Part shown: positions 51,249-62,358 of the stretch, in pieces
Position numbering within the stretch: position 1 is the stretch's first letter
Layout: the number at the start of each line of letters is the position of its first letter
NCBI GenBank assembly: GCA_016717005.1
Contig: JADJUF010000001.1
Span: 310,001 to 374,000, forward strand
Source of the DNA: Myxococcales bacterium
GTDB taxonomy: Bacteria; Myxococcota_A; Polyangia; Haliangiales; Haliangiaceae
Direction: 5' to 3'
DNA: 64,000 nt
Translations under genes and position numbers: made by a program
Notes under the pieces: generated by a model
The model's database searches: none
Seen by the model: only the letters and a program-made list of their open reading frames with translations
Told to the model about the DNA's origin: nothing

Positions 51249-51286
51249 TTGACAGCCCGCCGGGGCCCTCGTAGGGTGCGCACATG
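51249..51286 (+). promoter_or_regulatory. sigma70-type promoter, leaderless def mRNA
   Basis: TTGACA at 51249-51254, 17-base spacer and TAGGGT at 51272-51277. The ATG of def is at 51284, so the transcription start should fall at or within one or two bases of the first codon; no Shine-Dalgarno sequence is present. Confidence 0.72.
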
Positions 51287-51808
51287 GCGCTCCGAGACGT
51301 CGTCGTCTGGCCAGATCCCCGGCTTCGACAGCCGTCGGTGCCCGTCACCGACTTCGGACCGGCCTTGCGGTCGCTGTACCAGGATCTGGTCGACACCATG
51401 TACGCCGAGCGCGGCCTGGGCATCGCCGCGCTCCAGCTCGGCGACCCGACCCGGATGTTCATCGTCGAGCCCGAGCTGGCCGGCCGGGCCAAGGACGACC
51501 CGCCGGTGGCGTTCATCAACCCCGAGGTCACCTACGAGAGCCCGGAGCAGCAGAAGTCCGACGAGGGCTGCCTGTCGTTCCCGCACATCTACGTCCAGGT
51601 CGAGCGGCCGATGCGCACCACGGTCCGGGCCCAGGACCTCGACGGCAACTGGTTCGAGGCGTCGGGCGAGGGCCTCCTGGCCCGGTGCCTCCTGCACGAG
51701 AACGATCACCTGACCGGCAAGCTCTTGGTCGACTTCGTCGGCCCGCTCAAGCGCCAGATGATCAAGCGCAAGCTGGCCAAGCGCGACGACCACGACGCCG
51801 ACGTCTGA
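51284..51808 (+). CDS. def: peptide deformylase
   Basis: 174 aa. Motif I GLGIAALQLG (Ala where Gly/Ala is usual), motif II EGCLSFP with metal ligand C96, motif III HENDHLTGKL with H138, E139, H142. All catalytic residues are present. Removes N-formyl groups from nascent proteins. The Leu in motif I in place of Pro suggests a type other than E. coli Def. The mRNA is probably leaderless. TGATG overlap with folB, one base. Confidence 0.92.
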   Translation: MALRDVVVWPDPRLRQPSVPVTDFGPALRSLYQDLVDTMYAERGLGIAALQLGDPTRMFIVEPELAGRAKDDPPVAFINPEVTYESPEQQKSDEGCLSFPHIYVQVERPMRTTVRAQDLDGNWFEASGEGLLARCLLHENDHLTGKLLVDFVGPLKRQMIKRKLAKRDDHDADV

Positions 51809-52170
51809 TGTCGACCGACGCCGTCTTCGTCCGCGGGCTCGAGTTCGAGGGCAACCACGGCCACACCGCGGCCGAGCGCCGGGGCACCCGCCGGTTCCGG
51901 GTCGACCTGACGATCGAGCGCGACCTCGCGGCGCCGAGCCAATCGGACCGCCTGAGCGAGACCGTCGACTACGCCAAGGTCTGCGACATCGTCGTGCGCC
52001 TCGGCACCCAGTCGACGTTCAAGCTGATCGAGGCCCTGGCCGGGGCCATGGCCGACGCGATCGTCGCCGCGTACCCCGGCGCGGCGGTCACGATCACCCT
52101 CGAGAAGCTGGCCCCGCCCTGCCCCGGGGTCCCGGCGGCGTGCGGCGTGCGCCTGCACCGCGCCAGCTGA
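51808..52170 (+). CDS. folB: dihydroneopterin aldolase
   Basis: 120 aa. FolB-type pattern: VFVRGLEFEGNHGHTAAERRGTRRF with conserved catalytic Glu and the first strand, TVDYAKVCDIVVRL, FKLIEALAGAMADAI, and VTITLEKLAPPCPGVP with the terminal Lys/Pro region. Cleaves dihydroneopterin in folate synthesis. Cotranslated with def. Confidence 0.88.
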   Translation: MSTDAVFVRGLEFEGNHGHTAAERRGTRRFRVDLTIERDLAAPSQSDRLSETVDYAKVCDIVVRLGTQSTFKLIEALAGAMADAIVAAYPGAAVTITLEKLAPPCPGVPAACGVRLHRAS

Positions 52171-52177
52171 GTTCCAG

Positions 52178-52229
52178 AGGGCCTGTCGCCAGGTCGCCAG
52201 GCCCTCCCCCGTCGGGGGCAAGCCCCGAC
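52178..52229 (+). terminator. paired hairpins after folB
   Basis: AGGGCCTG/CAGGCCCT (52178-52205) and GTCGGGG/CCCCGAC (52211-52229) form two stems. No T run follows, so this may be a Rho-related or weak terminator. The rest of 52230-52367 shows nothing. Confidence 0.5.
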
Positions 52230-52367
52230 AGGGCCCCCACCCGACCACCCCGCAGACTCCCCGGCGCGCGGCTCGGTGCTCGACCGAAGAAGTTACAAGC
52301 TCTGAGCCGCCCGCCGGCGCGGTAACCCGGCGCGGTAACCCGCCAGCGTCGCCCGCGTCCAAGCCCC

Positions 52368-52793
52368 ATGACGCTCCCCGCTGGCACGGAGGTCGAGGTG
52401 TTCTTCGATGGCGACTGCCCGCTGTGCGTGCGCGAGATCCGCATGCTGCGGCGCAAGGACCGCCACGGCCGCATCGCGTTCACCGACATCGCGGCGCCGG
52501 GCTTCGACCCGGCCGCGCTCGGGGTCGATCACGCCACGCTGATGGCGCGGATCCACGGGCGCCTGCCCGACGGCACCTGGATCGAGGGCGTCGAGGTGTT
52601 CCGGCGCCTGTACACCGCGATCGGGTTCGGCTGGCTGGTCGCGGTCACGCGCGTGCCCGGCGTCTCGCACCTGTGCCGGCTCGGCTACCACGTGTTCGCG
52701 CGCAACCGCCTGCGCTGGACCGGCCGGTGCGCGCCCGACGGCACCTGCCGCGTGCCGGCCGCGGCGACCGCACCGACCGCGCCGGTGAACTGA
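52368..52793 (+). CDS. DCC-family (DUF393) thiol-disulfide oxidoreductase-like protein
   Basis: 141 aa. The family motif FFDGDCPLC (C17 and C20) begins the chain, followed by FTDIAAPGFDP and a helical HGRLPDGTWIEGVEVFRRLYTAIGFGW segment that matches DUF393. A membrane-like segment near FGWLVAVTRVPGV is possible. The exact substrate is unknown; these proteins are thought to act on disulfides or in vitamin-K-dependent-carboxylase-like complexes. Cys-rich C-terminus (GRCAPDGTC). Confidence 0.82.
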   Translation: MTLPAGTEVEVFFDGDCPLCVREIRMLRRKDRHGRIAFTDIAAPGFDPAALGVDHATLMARIHGRLPDGTWIEGVEVFRRLYTAIGFGWLVAVTRVPGVSHLCRLGYHVFARNRLRWTGRCAPDGTCRVPAAATAPTAPVN

Positions 52794-52800
52794 TCACCCG

Positions 52801-54678
52801 TCAGCGCTCGATGCGCGGCACCAGCTGGCGCAGCTGCCACGAGGCCAGCTCGGCCCGGCGGGTCTGGGCCATCATGCGCGCGCGGATGCGCCCGGCCGCG
52901 ACCGTCACCATGATCAAGAACAGCGCCGCGGCGCCGAGCGCGATCACCGTGGCCTGGGGCTCGTGGAAGGTCACCACCGCCGAGGTCACGTGGATCGCGC
53001 CGTCGGCGGTCGTGGTCGTGGTCGCGAGCCAGCCCGCGGCCTCGAGCACCGCCGGCGCGATCAGCGCGACGACCGAGATGAGGATCGTCGGCACCAGCCA
53101 CGCGCGCCGGGCCGCGGCCGCGAACCCGACCGCGTTCATCGTGAACAGCGTCGGCGTCAGGATCATCGTGCCGAACACCCGGCTGGCGATCGCGATCGCC
53201 GTCGACGACAGCACCAGGCCCAGGAAGAACGTCGGTGCGTCGAGCCGCCCGCGCGCGCGCGCGGTCAGCATGGCCATGGCGGTGGCGACGGTGAAGCCGA
53301 CCCAGCCCAGCAGCGGATCGACGTTCTTGATGCCGGTCCACGCCAGGAACAGCGCCAGGGGCAGCCACAGCACGTAGATCCACGCGCCGGCGCCGGCCAG
53401 GGTCGCGTAGGTCGCGTCCTCGGCGGCGACCAGCGCGCGCTCGACCTCGGGCGGCGTCGTCGCCGGCGGCGCCACCAGCAGCTCCATGAGCATGGCCTGG
53501 GCCCCGGCGTGGCCGGGATCGAGGACCAGCGCCTGGCCGAGCTCGCTCAGGGCCGCGGCCCGGGCGCGGGCGTCGCCGGCCAGGGCCGCGCCGTGGACCG
53601 CGCGGGCGGCGCCGGTGGCGTCCTCGGCCAGGGCCCGCCGGCGCTCGAGGTCGCGATCGCCGTCGAGGTACCGCTCGATCGCCTCGCGCATCGCGCCGAC
53701 GGTGCGGAACCGGTCGACCGGGCGCAGCGCGGTGGCACGGATGCACACCTCCTCGAGCTCCGGCGCGATCGGATCGGCGGCGCGCAGCGACGCCCGGGCG
53801 TCGACCCCGGCCAGGGTCGCGGCGATCACCGCCGAGGCCGGCCCGCGCGGGATCAGCGGTCGGAAGGTCAGCAGCTCGAACAGCGTCGCCCCCAGCGCGA
53901 ACACGTCGGCGCGCTCGTCGAGCGGCTCGCCCCGGGCCTGCTCCGGCGCCATGTAGCCCGGGGTGCCCAGGTACTGGCCGGCCTCGGTCAGCGCGCCGTC
54001 GAGCCCCGGCGGCAGGCTGGGCAGCGACGACGGCGCGTCGGCGGCGCCGGCGGGCTTGGCCAGGCCCCAGTCGAGCACGTAGACCTCGCCGTGATCGCCG
54101 AGCATGAAGTTCGCCGGCTTGAGATCGCGGTGGAGGACCCCGCGGGCGTGGGCCAGCTCGACCGCGTGGCAGGCGCTGACGAACGCGGTCAGGAGCCGGC
54201 GCGGCGTCGCCCGCCGCCGGACCTCGGCGTCACCGTCGGCGAGCTTGCTGCACAAGGCCGCCAGGGTCTCGCCGCGCACGCGCTTCATCGAGAAGAACGT
54301 GGTGCCGTCGTGGGACCCCAGCTCGTGGACCGGCACCACCGCCGGGTGATCGAGCTGCCCCTGGATCCGGGCCTCGCGCAGGAACCGGGCGAGCCCGTCG
54401 CTGTCGACGCCGGCGCGCGCGACCTTGACCGCGACCTCGCGGCCGACCTGGCGATCGTCGGCGAGCCAGACCTCGCCCATGCCGCCCTTGCCGATCAGCT
54501 CGCGCAGCGCGTAGCGATCGTCGGTGGTCGGGATCGGCGCCGCCGCGGCCAGCTCGATCGTCGCCGAGGTCGACCGCGGGTCGCGCAGCGTGTCGGCGGT
54601 AGGGATCGGCGCCGGGGCCGCGCCGGACAGGGTCAGCGTGGCGGCGGAGTCGTCGGGCGCGGACGGGGCGCGAGGCAT
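52801..54678 (-). CDS. membrane Ser/Thr protein kinase
   Basis: 625 aa from ATG 54678; an upstream GTG at 54693 is not needed. Kinase domain at about 56-335: glycine loop IGKGGMGEVWLA, Lys 85 in EVAVKVA, HRDLKPAN, DWGLAK (DFG replaced by DWG, common in this subfamily) and GYMAPEQ. The C-terminal 250 residues hold six or more hydrophobic segments (WIYVLWLPLALFLAW, PTFFLGLVLSSTAIAIA, TVIALGAAALFLIMVTVAAG). Kinase inside, sensor in the membrane. The convergent DCC gene ends seven bases away. Confidence 0.9.
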   Translation of the reverse strand: MPRAPSAPDDSAATLTLSGAAPAPIPTADTLRDPRSTSATIELAAAAPIPTTDDRYALRELIGKGGMGEVWLADDRQVGREVAVKVARAGVDSDGLARFLREARIQGQLDHPAVVPVHELGSHDGTTFFSMKRVRGETLAALCSKLADGDAEVRRRATPRRLLTAFVSACHAVELAHARGVLHRDLKPANFMLGDHGEVYVLDWGLAKPAGAADAPSSLPSLPPGLDGALTEAGQYLGTPGYMAPEQARGEPLDERADVFALGATLFELLTFRPLIPRGPASAVIAATLAGVDARASLRAADPIAPELEEVCIRATALRPVDRFRTVGAMREAIERYLDGDRDLERRRALAEDATGAARAVHGAALAGDARARAAALSELGQALVLDPGHAGAQAMLMELLVAPPATTPPEVERALVAAEDATYATLAGAGAWIYVLWLPLALFLAWTGIKNVDPLLGWVGFTVATAMAMLTARARGRLDAPTFFLGLVLSSTAIAIASRVFGTMILTPTLFTMNAVGFAAAARRAWLVPTILISVVALIAPAVLEAAGWLATTTTTADGAIHVTSAVVTFHEPQATVIALGAAALFLIMVTVAAGRIRARMMAQTRRAELASWQLRQLVPRIER

Positions 54679-54705
54679 GCCCCATCGTGGCACGACCGCG
54701 ATCGG

Positions 54706-55443
54706 TCAATCCACGAGGCGGAGGTGGCTCGGGCGCCGGGCCCGCCGCGGGGGCTCGGGGTCAGGCTCGGGCTCGGGGTCGGGCGCCGCCTCCACCGACT
54801 CGGCCGGGGCGTCCTCCGGCCACACCATGCCGCGCGATTCACCATCGAGGATCAGCGCGAAGATCGCGGTCCACGGCAGCACGCACCGGAACGGCATCCC
54901 GCTGAACACGAGCGTGCCGGCGACGCCGACCTCGTCGACCTCGAGGTCCGAGATCGGCGGCGTCAGGCCGTAGCCGAACCGCAGCACCAGCTTGGCCTCG
55001 CGGGCGAAGCGATCGGGCACCGCGACCCCGGGCCGGCGCGCGTCGAGGTGGATCAGCACCGGCCCCTTGTCGAGCAGCGCCTCGGCGACCGCGCGCTTGC
55101 CCGGGCGGGGCGCCGTCACCGACGGGACGTCCTGCTCGGCCAGGCTGGGCAAGGGCTCGCGGGTCAGCTCGATCCGCTCGGCCTCCTCGATCAGCCCGGC
55201 CGCGACCGCGGCGGCGACCAGCTCGTCGGGCCGCGTCGCCGAGGTCATCGCGTCGCGCATGATGGCGTCGGCGCGCTCGACGTGCCGGACCACCGCCTCG
55301 TGGGCGGCCACGGTCTCGACCTGGCCGGCGCGCCAGCCGGCGAGTGCGTGCTCGACCTCGGCCAGCGACGCGGCGAAGCGCTGCTCGGTCAAGGCCGCGA
55401 GGAGCTCGTGGAGGCGAGCGAGCCGGGGATCAGACGAACCCAT
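54706..55443 (-). CDS. SspB-like ClpXP adaptor with N-terminal extension
   Basis: 245 aa. Residues about 120-215 have the SspB pattern: GPVLIHLDARRPGVAVPDRF, LVLRFGYGLTPPISDLEVDE and FRCVLPWTAIFALI...MVWPED. SspB tethers ssrA-tagged substrates to ClpX via a C-terminal XB peptide. Here the tail is Asp/Pro/Glu- then Arg-rich (RRARRPSHLRLVD), which might replace the XB motif. An N-terminal helical extension of about 100 residues (LHELLAALTEQRFAASLAEV) is not found in E. coli SspB. Confidence is from the central pattern only. Confidence 0.7.
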   Translation of the reverse strand: MGSSDPRLARLHELLAALTEQRFAASLAEVEHALAGWRAGQVETVAAHEAVVRHVERADAIMRDAMTSATRPDELVAAAVAAGLIEEAERIELTREPLPSLAEQDVPSVTAPRPGKRAVAEALLDKGPVLIHLDARRPGVAVPDRFAREAKLVLRFGYGLTPPISDLEVDEVGVAGTLVFSGMPFRCVLPWTAIFALILDGESRGMVWPEDAPAESVEAAPDPEPEPDPEPPRRARRPSHLRLVD

Positions 55444-55455
55444 GGGCGGTTTCTA

Positions 55456-55869
55456 TCAGGACTCGACGAGATCGGCGACCAGCGCGCGGATCTTCGGTGG
55501 AATGGGGCAGGCCCGGAACCGGTCGAGGTCGACCACGGCGCACACGACCGTGCCGGTGGCGCAGGCCACCTCGTCCCGCCGGACCCGGTAGCGGAAGGTG
55601 ATCGACGACTCGCCCAGCTTGACCACCGACAGGGCGATCGTCGCCGTGTCGCCGAACCGGAGCGGGGCGTGGTAGTCGGCCTCGGCGTGGACCGCCGGGA
55701 ACCCGACCCGGTCGCGATCGAGCAGCTCGACATAGGCGCGCGCGCCCAGGCGCGCGCGGAACAGCTCCTCGAACGCCAGGTGGAAGTAGTGGAAGAACCG
55801 CGGGTAGTAGACGATGCCGGCGTGGTCGACGTCGGCGAAGCGGATCGGCAATGAGCACTCGAACGCCAC
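55456..55869 (-). CDS. 4-hydroxybenzoyl-CoA thioesterase family (YbgC-like)
   Basis: 137 aa hotdog fold. RFADVDHAGIVYYPRFFHYFHLAFEEL carries the catalytic Asp (D15 region) and the Tyr/Phe-rich helix of YbgC-type thioesterases. The middle ADYHAPLRFGDTATIAL and end AVVDLDRFRACPIPPK also fit. It hydrolyses acyl-CoA or acyl-ACP thioesters. The 165 bases between this gene and fdx show no further gene. Confidence 0.85.
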   Translation of the reverse strand: MAFECSLPIRFADVDHAGIVYYPRFFHYFHLAFEELFRARLGARAYVELLDRDRVGFPAVHAEADYHAPLRFGDTATIALSVVKLGESSITFRYRVRRDEVACATGTVVCAVVDLDRFRACPIPPKIRALVADLVES

Positions 55870-56034
55870 GCCGCACCCTACCCGCTCGCGCGGCGCCGGT
55901 CGAGGCGTCCGACCGCCGCGCCAGCGCCCTGCCCGGCCTGGGTCGACGCCCGCGGGCGTGCGCGCGGCCGCGACGGGTGCCGCGCGCCGCAGCGGTCGCC
56001 CCTGCGGCGGGCGCGCCGACCGCCGCGCCCGGGG

Positions 56035-56399
56035 TCACGACGCCTGCGACGCCGCGCGCAGCTCGGGGTGCTCGTCGAGCCACGACTTCAAGCTCTCGTC
56101 GCTGATGGTCACCACCAGCTCCTCGTCGGCGACGCAGGCCTGGCACGCGAGCCGCGACTCCGGCTGCACCGCCCACGCCTTGTCCATGATGTCGTTCTCC
56201 TTGTCGCTGATCTCGCCCAGCGACGCGGCGCCGCGCTCGACGTAGACGTGGCACGTCGAGCACGCCAGGTTGCCGCCGCAGGCGTGGCCGACCCGGGCGT
56301 CGCAGCCCTCGGCGACCTCGAGCAGCGAGCGGCCGGGCGTGGCCTCGACGGTGATCGCGGGGGTGCCCTTGCCGCCCGGGTTCGTGAACGTGACGCGCG

Positions 56400-56403
<4 letters not shown>
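56035..56403 (-). CDS. fdx: 2Fe-2S ferredoxin of the isc operon
   Basis: 122 aa. Cysteine pattern C42-x5-C48-x2-C51-x35-C87 is that of adrenodoxin-type ISC ferredoxins, as is GHACGGNLACSTCHVY and SRLACQA. Supplies electrons for Fe-S cluster assembly on IscU. Start overlaps the hscA stop (ATGA). Last gene of the operon. Confidence 0.92.
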
Positions 56404-58271
<1,868 letters not shown>

Positions 58272-58275
58272 GGGC

Positions 58276-58899
58276 CTACTCGTCGAGCGCCGCGTCGCAC
58301 TCGTCGAGGTAGCGATCGACGTAGCGGAGCGTGATGAGGTCGCGCTTGATCGCGGCGAGGATCGCCGCGTCGTCCGCGCCACCGAGTTGTGCGAACAGCG
58401 GCACCAGGCCGTCGAGCAGCCCGCGCTGGCGGGCCCGCATCGACGCCTCGAGCCGGGTCACCGTCGGGGCGTCGTCGGCCGCGCGGGCGTCGGCCAGCTC
58501 CTCGCGCAGCTCGAGGATCTCCATCAGGAACGCCGGCGCCAGGACCTCGCGGTCGCCGATCGCGACCCCGGCCTGGGCCAGCAGCACCTCGGCCCGGCGC
58601 TGGGGCCGGCGCAGCACCTGGTAGGCGTCGTTGAGCGCGCGGGTGCGGATCAGCGCCTGGGCCCGCTCGGCCGCCGGCGCGCCGACGAACCGATCGGGGT
58701 GGATCTCGCGGCTGCGCTCGCGGAACCGATCCTCGAGGGCGCGCGGGTCCAGATCGAACCGCGGCTCGAGGCCGAGCGCGGCGAACGGATCTGGGGAGGA
58801 GGTCTGGGACTGCATGGTCGTGGCTGCGATCGGCGCCGTCGCGGGCGCGACCTCATTCGTTGCGGTTGCTCGCTCGAGGCTCTTGCTCAGACGCTCCAT
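58276..58899 (-). CDS. hscB: J-domain co-chaperone HscB
   Basis: 207 aa from ATG 58899; an internal ATG at 58815 would give a shorter product without the Ala-rich lead. J domain with HPD at 67-69 in REIHPDRF, then the HscB helical C-terminus (PQRRAEVLLAQAGVAI, FLMEILELREELADAR). Stimulates HscA and brings IscU to it. Confidence 0.9.
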   Translation of the reverse strand: MERLSKSLERATATNEVAPATAPIAATTMQSQTSSPDPFAALGLEPRFDLDPRALEDRFRERSREIHPDRFVGAPAAERAQALIRTRALNDAYQVLRRPQRRAEVLLAQAGVAIGDREVLAPAFLMEILELREELADARAADDAPTVTRLEASMRARQRGLLDGLVPLFAQLGGADDAAILAAIKRDLITLRYVDRYLDECDAALDE

Positions 58900-58903
58900 C
58901 GAT

Positions 58904-59281
58904 TCAGAACTGGACGGACTCGCCGCACCCGCACGCGCCCTTGGCGTTGGGGTTCTGGAACTTGAACCCGTGGCCCATCATGCCGCGCACGAAGTCGAGG
59001 GTCATGCCGCGCAGGTAGACCAGGCTCTTGGGGTCGGTCACGACCTTGACGCCGTGGGCCTCGAACAGCTTGTCGGTCGGGCGCGGCTCCTCGGCCCACT
59101 CGAAGACGTACGTGAAGCCGGTGCAGCCGCCGCCGCGGATGCCGACCCGGATGGTGGCGTCGGGGGTGCCGCGCTTGGTGCGCTGGCGCTCGATCTCGCC
59201 CGCGGCGGCCGCGGTGATCTCGATGCCGGTCACCGGGGGTGGCGCGGGCGCAGGGCTGGGAGAGGTAGCCGTGGACATCAT
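58904..59281 (-). CDS. iscA: IscA/HesB-type iron-sulfur assembly protein
   Basis: 125 aa from ATG 59281 (or 59278). Three conserved cysteines C53 (GGGCTGF), C117 and C119 (GACGCGES) bind iron or a cluster. A short Pro/Ala-rich N-terminus of about 17 residues precedes the A-type domain (GIEITAAAAGEI). It receives clusters from IscU or supplies iron. Confidence 0.9.
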   Translation of the reverse strand: MMSTATSPSPAPAPPPVTGIEITAAAAGEIERQRTKRGTPDATIRVGIRGGGCTGFTYVFEWAEEPRPTDKLFEAHGVKVVTDPKSLVYLRGMTLDFVRGMMGHGFKFQNPNAKGACGCGESVQF

Positions 59282-59295
59282 GGGGCGCCCTTCGC

Positions 59296-59682
59296 TCAGG
59301 CCTTCGCGGCCTGCTTCTTCTTGTAGTCGTCGATGGCCGCCTTGATCGCGTCCTCGGCGAGCACCGAGCAGTGGATCTTGACCGGCGGCAGGTTCAGCTC
59401 GGTCACGATCTGGGTGTTCTTGATCTCGGCCGCCTGATCGAGGGTCATGCCCTTGATCATCTCGGTCGCCAGCGACGACGACGCGATCGCCGAGCCGCAG
59501 CCGAAGGTCTTGAACCGCGCGTCCGCGATGACGCCGTCCTTGACCTTGATCTGCAGCTTCATGACGTCGCCGCACGCCGGCGCGCCCACCAGCCCCGTGC
59601 CGACGTCGTCGTCGTCCTTGCCCAGCGAGCCCACGTTGCGCGGGTTCTCGTAGTGATCGATGACCTTGTCGGAGTACGCCAT
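59296..59682 (-). CDS. iscU: iron-sulfur scaffold IscU
   Basis: 128 aa. Cluster-binding C37 (GAPACGDVMKL), C62 (FGCGSAIASSS) and C105 (KIHCSVLAEDA) with D39 are intact. The HscA-recognition motif LPPVK is at 98-102. ATG 59682 follows a 126-base spacer after iscS that contains a hairpin. Confidence 0.94.
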   Translation of the reverse strand: MAYSDKVIDHYENPRNVGSLGKDDDDVGTGLVGAPACGDVMKLQIKVKDGVIADARFKTFGCGSAIASSSLATEMIKGMTLDQAAEIKNTQIVTELNLPPVKIHCSVLAEDAIKAAIDDYKKKQAAKA

Positions 59683-59782
59683 GGTGGATTCCCTTCGGTG
59701 ACCGCCCCTCGAGGGCGGGAAAGCAGTCTCAGCAGTCGGCGCGTCCCAGGCGCTGGCTCGGGGGGGGGCCCGGCGCGCCGGG

Positions 59783-59803
59783 GAGGGTTTTCGAAAAACC
59801 CTC
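59783..59803 (-). promoter_or_regulatory. hairpin between iscS and iscU
   Basis: GAGGG-TTTT-CG-AAAAA-CCCTC forms a stem of at least nine pairs six bases after the iscS stop. No long U run follows in the RNA. It may cause partial termination or mark a processing site. A G9 run lies about 15 bases farther on (59760-59768). Confidence 0.6.
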
Positions 59804-59808
59804 ATCGG

Positions 59809-61104
<1,296 letters not shown>

Positions 61105-61114
61105 GTGCGGGCCT

Positions 61115-61699
61115 CTAGTTGCGCGGGCGATTGGGATCGCGCGCGTCGGAATCCTTGATCAGCTCGGTGGCGGCGACGTCGAACTCGCGCGCCGGGCGGC
61201 CGTGCATCGGCAGGCGCCGTCGCGACAGGCCCGCGAACAACCGCGGGGCCTTCTCGCGCTCGTGGCCGTTGTGGCCGCAGGCGCCGCACTCGTGCGGCGT
61301 GAACTCGGTCGAGCACGACGTGCACGAGTCGAGGTACGCCAGCGCCTCGTGCAGATCGTTCTCGATCACCCGCAGCTGGGTCATCTGGGCGCGGATCTGG
61401 TCGAGCTTGCCGGCGAACACCGACCGCACGCGATCGGTCGCGTCCTTGCCAGTGCCGGCGTCCCGGAAGTCGGAGACGAAGCCCTGGATCTCGGCCAGCG
61501 TGAAGCCGATCGCCTGGAGCTTGACGATCCAGTGGATGCGGTCGACCGCGGCCGGGCCGTACAGGCGGAACCCGCCCTCCGAGCGACCAGCCGGCTCCAG
61601 CAGCCCGAGCTCCTCGTACAGGTGCATCGCCCGGACGGTCTTCCCGACCACCTTGGCGAGCTCGCCGACACGTAGGAGTTTGACTGCTGGCTTTTCCAT
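61115..61699 (-). CDS. MerR-family regulator heading the isc operon
   Basis: 194 aa from ATG 61699. N-terminal MerR helix-turn-helix and wing: LRVGELAKVVGKTVRAMHLYEELGLLEPAGRSEGGFRLYG, then a dimerisation helix (LDQIRAQMTQLRVIENDL). The C-terminus has C126xxC129 and C138xxC141 plus His residues, a likely metal or Fe-S sensor site as in SoxR-type proteins. No IscR is present. Position as first gene, cotranscribed with iscS, suggests it senses Fe-S or metal status for the operon. The long upstream frame from 61834 was rejected as start. Confidence 0.85.
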   Translation of the reverse strand: MEKPAVKLLRVGELAKVVGKTVRAMHLYEELGLLEPAGRSEGGFRLYGPAAVDRIHWIVKLQAIGFTLAEIQGFVSDFRDAGTGKDATDRVRSVFAGKLDQIRAQMTQLRVIENDLHEALAYLDSCTSCSTEFTPHECGACGHNGHEREKAPRLFAGLSRRRLPMHGRPAREFDVAATELIKDSDARDPNRPRN

Positions 61700-61730
61700 G
61701 ATTGCGGTGTCTTGAGGGCGCAACAACCTG

Positions 61731-61792
61731 ACCTTCACGTAAGGGTTTGCGCCTGTGAGCGGACTATGGCGACCTCGCCTGCCTCTGTCAAG
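61731..61792 (-). promoter_or_regulatory. promoter and dyad of merR-isc operon
   Basis: On the minus strand TTGACA (61791-61786), 17-base spacer, CATAGT (61768-61763). Downstream, ACCCTTACGTGAAGGT (61746-61731) is an imperfect dyad. A start near 61756 puts this dyad at about +10 to +26, suiting repression. Classical MerR spacers are 19-20 bases, so activation by distortion is not indicated. Confidence 0.6.
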
Positions 61793-61920
61793 ACTCACCC
61801 TAACGTCCAGGTACGATTTGGCGCTTGGACCCACCCATCTTCGTGAGGCCGCTGGATCCGGGTGCCAGCCGCGCCCTACTCCGTTGATCTTACTCGCGCG
61901 GACCTGGCCTACACTCAGCC

Positions 61921-62343
61921 GTGGCGCGCCTCGGCCCGATCCGCGACCTCGCGACCGCCGCCCTGTATGGGCGCGCGCTGATGGCGGTGGTCCGGGCCGA
62001 CGGCGAGTTCGGGCTCGAGGAGGGCCTGCGGCTCCACGATCGACTGACCCGCCGGATCGGTCCGCGCGTAGCGGTCGACGAGTTGATGCTGGCCGCCGCG
62101 CTCGAGCCGGCGGCGCTGGCGGCGGCGCTGGATCACGGTCCCGGGCCGTTCCGGGATCCTGGGGTGCATCCGCGCACGCTGGCGTCGATGCTGGTCGCGG
62201 ATGGCCTCGCGGTCGTGCTCGCCAAGGGGCACATCACCGAGCGCCAGGCGATGACGTTGATCGCGTTCGCGACCGCGCTCGGGTGCGCGCCCGATGACGT
62301 GGCGCGGCTCGGCCCGGCGCTGCGCCCGTGGCTGTCGGCGTGA
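61921..62343 (+). CDS. hypothetical protein, possibly TerB-like
   Basis: 140 aa from GTG 61921. It is all-helical: RDLATAALYGRALMAVVRADGEFGLEEGLRLHDRL resembles the first helices of TerB-like domains, with the ADGEFxxEE pattern. Later segments (GHITERQAMTLIAFATALG) are also helical. No membrane segment. A TACACT box (61910-61915) ends five bases before the GTG, with no Shine-Dalgarno sequence. The TerB assignment is tentative. Confidence 0.6.
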   Translation: MARLGPIRDLATAALYGRALMAVVRADGEFGLEEGLRLHDRLTRRIGPRVAVDELMLAAALEPAALAAALDHGPGPFRDPGVHPRTLASMLVADGLAVVLAKGHITERQAMTLIAFATALGCAPDDVARLGPALRPWLSA

Positions 62344-62358
62344 GCGCCGCGCGGCGGG

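Noticed and set aside
61763..61792. Classical MerR activation promoter with long spacer
   Set aside because: The spacer is 17 bases, not 19-20, and the dyad lies downstream of the -10, so repression fits better.
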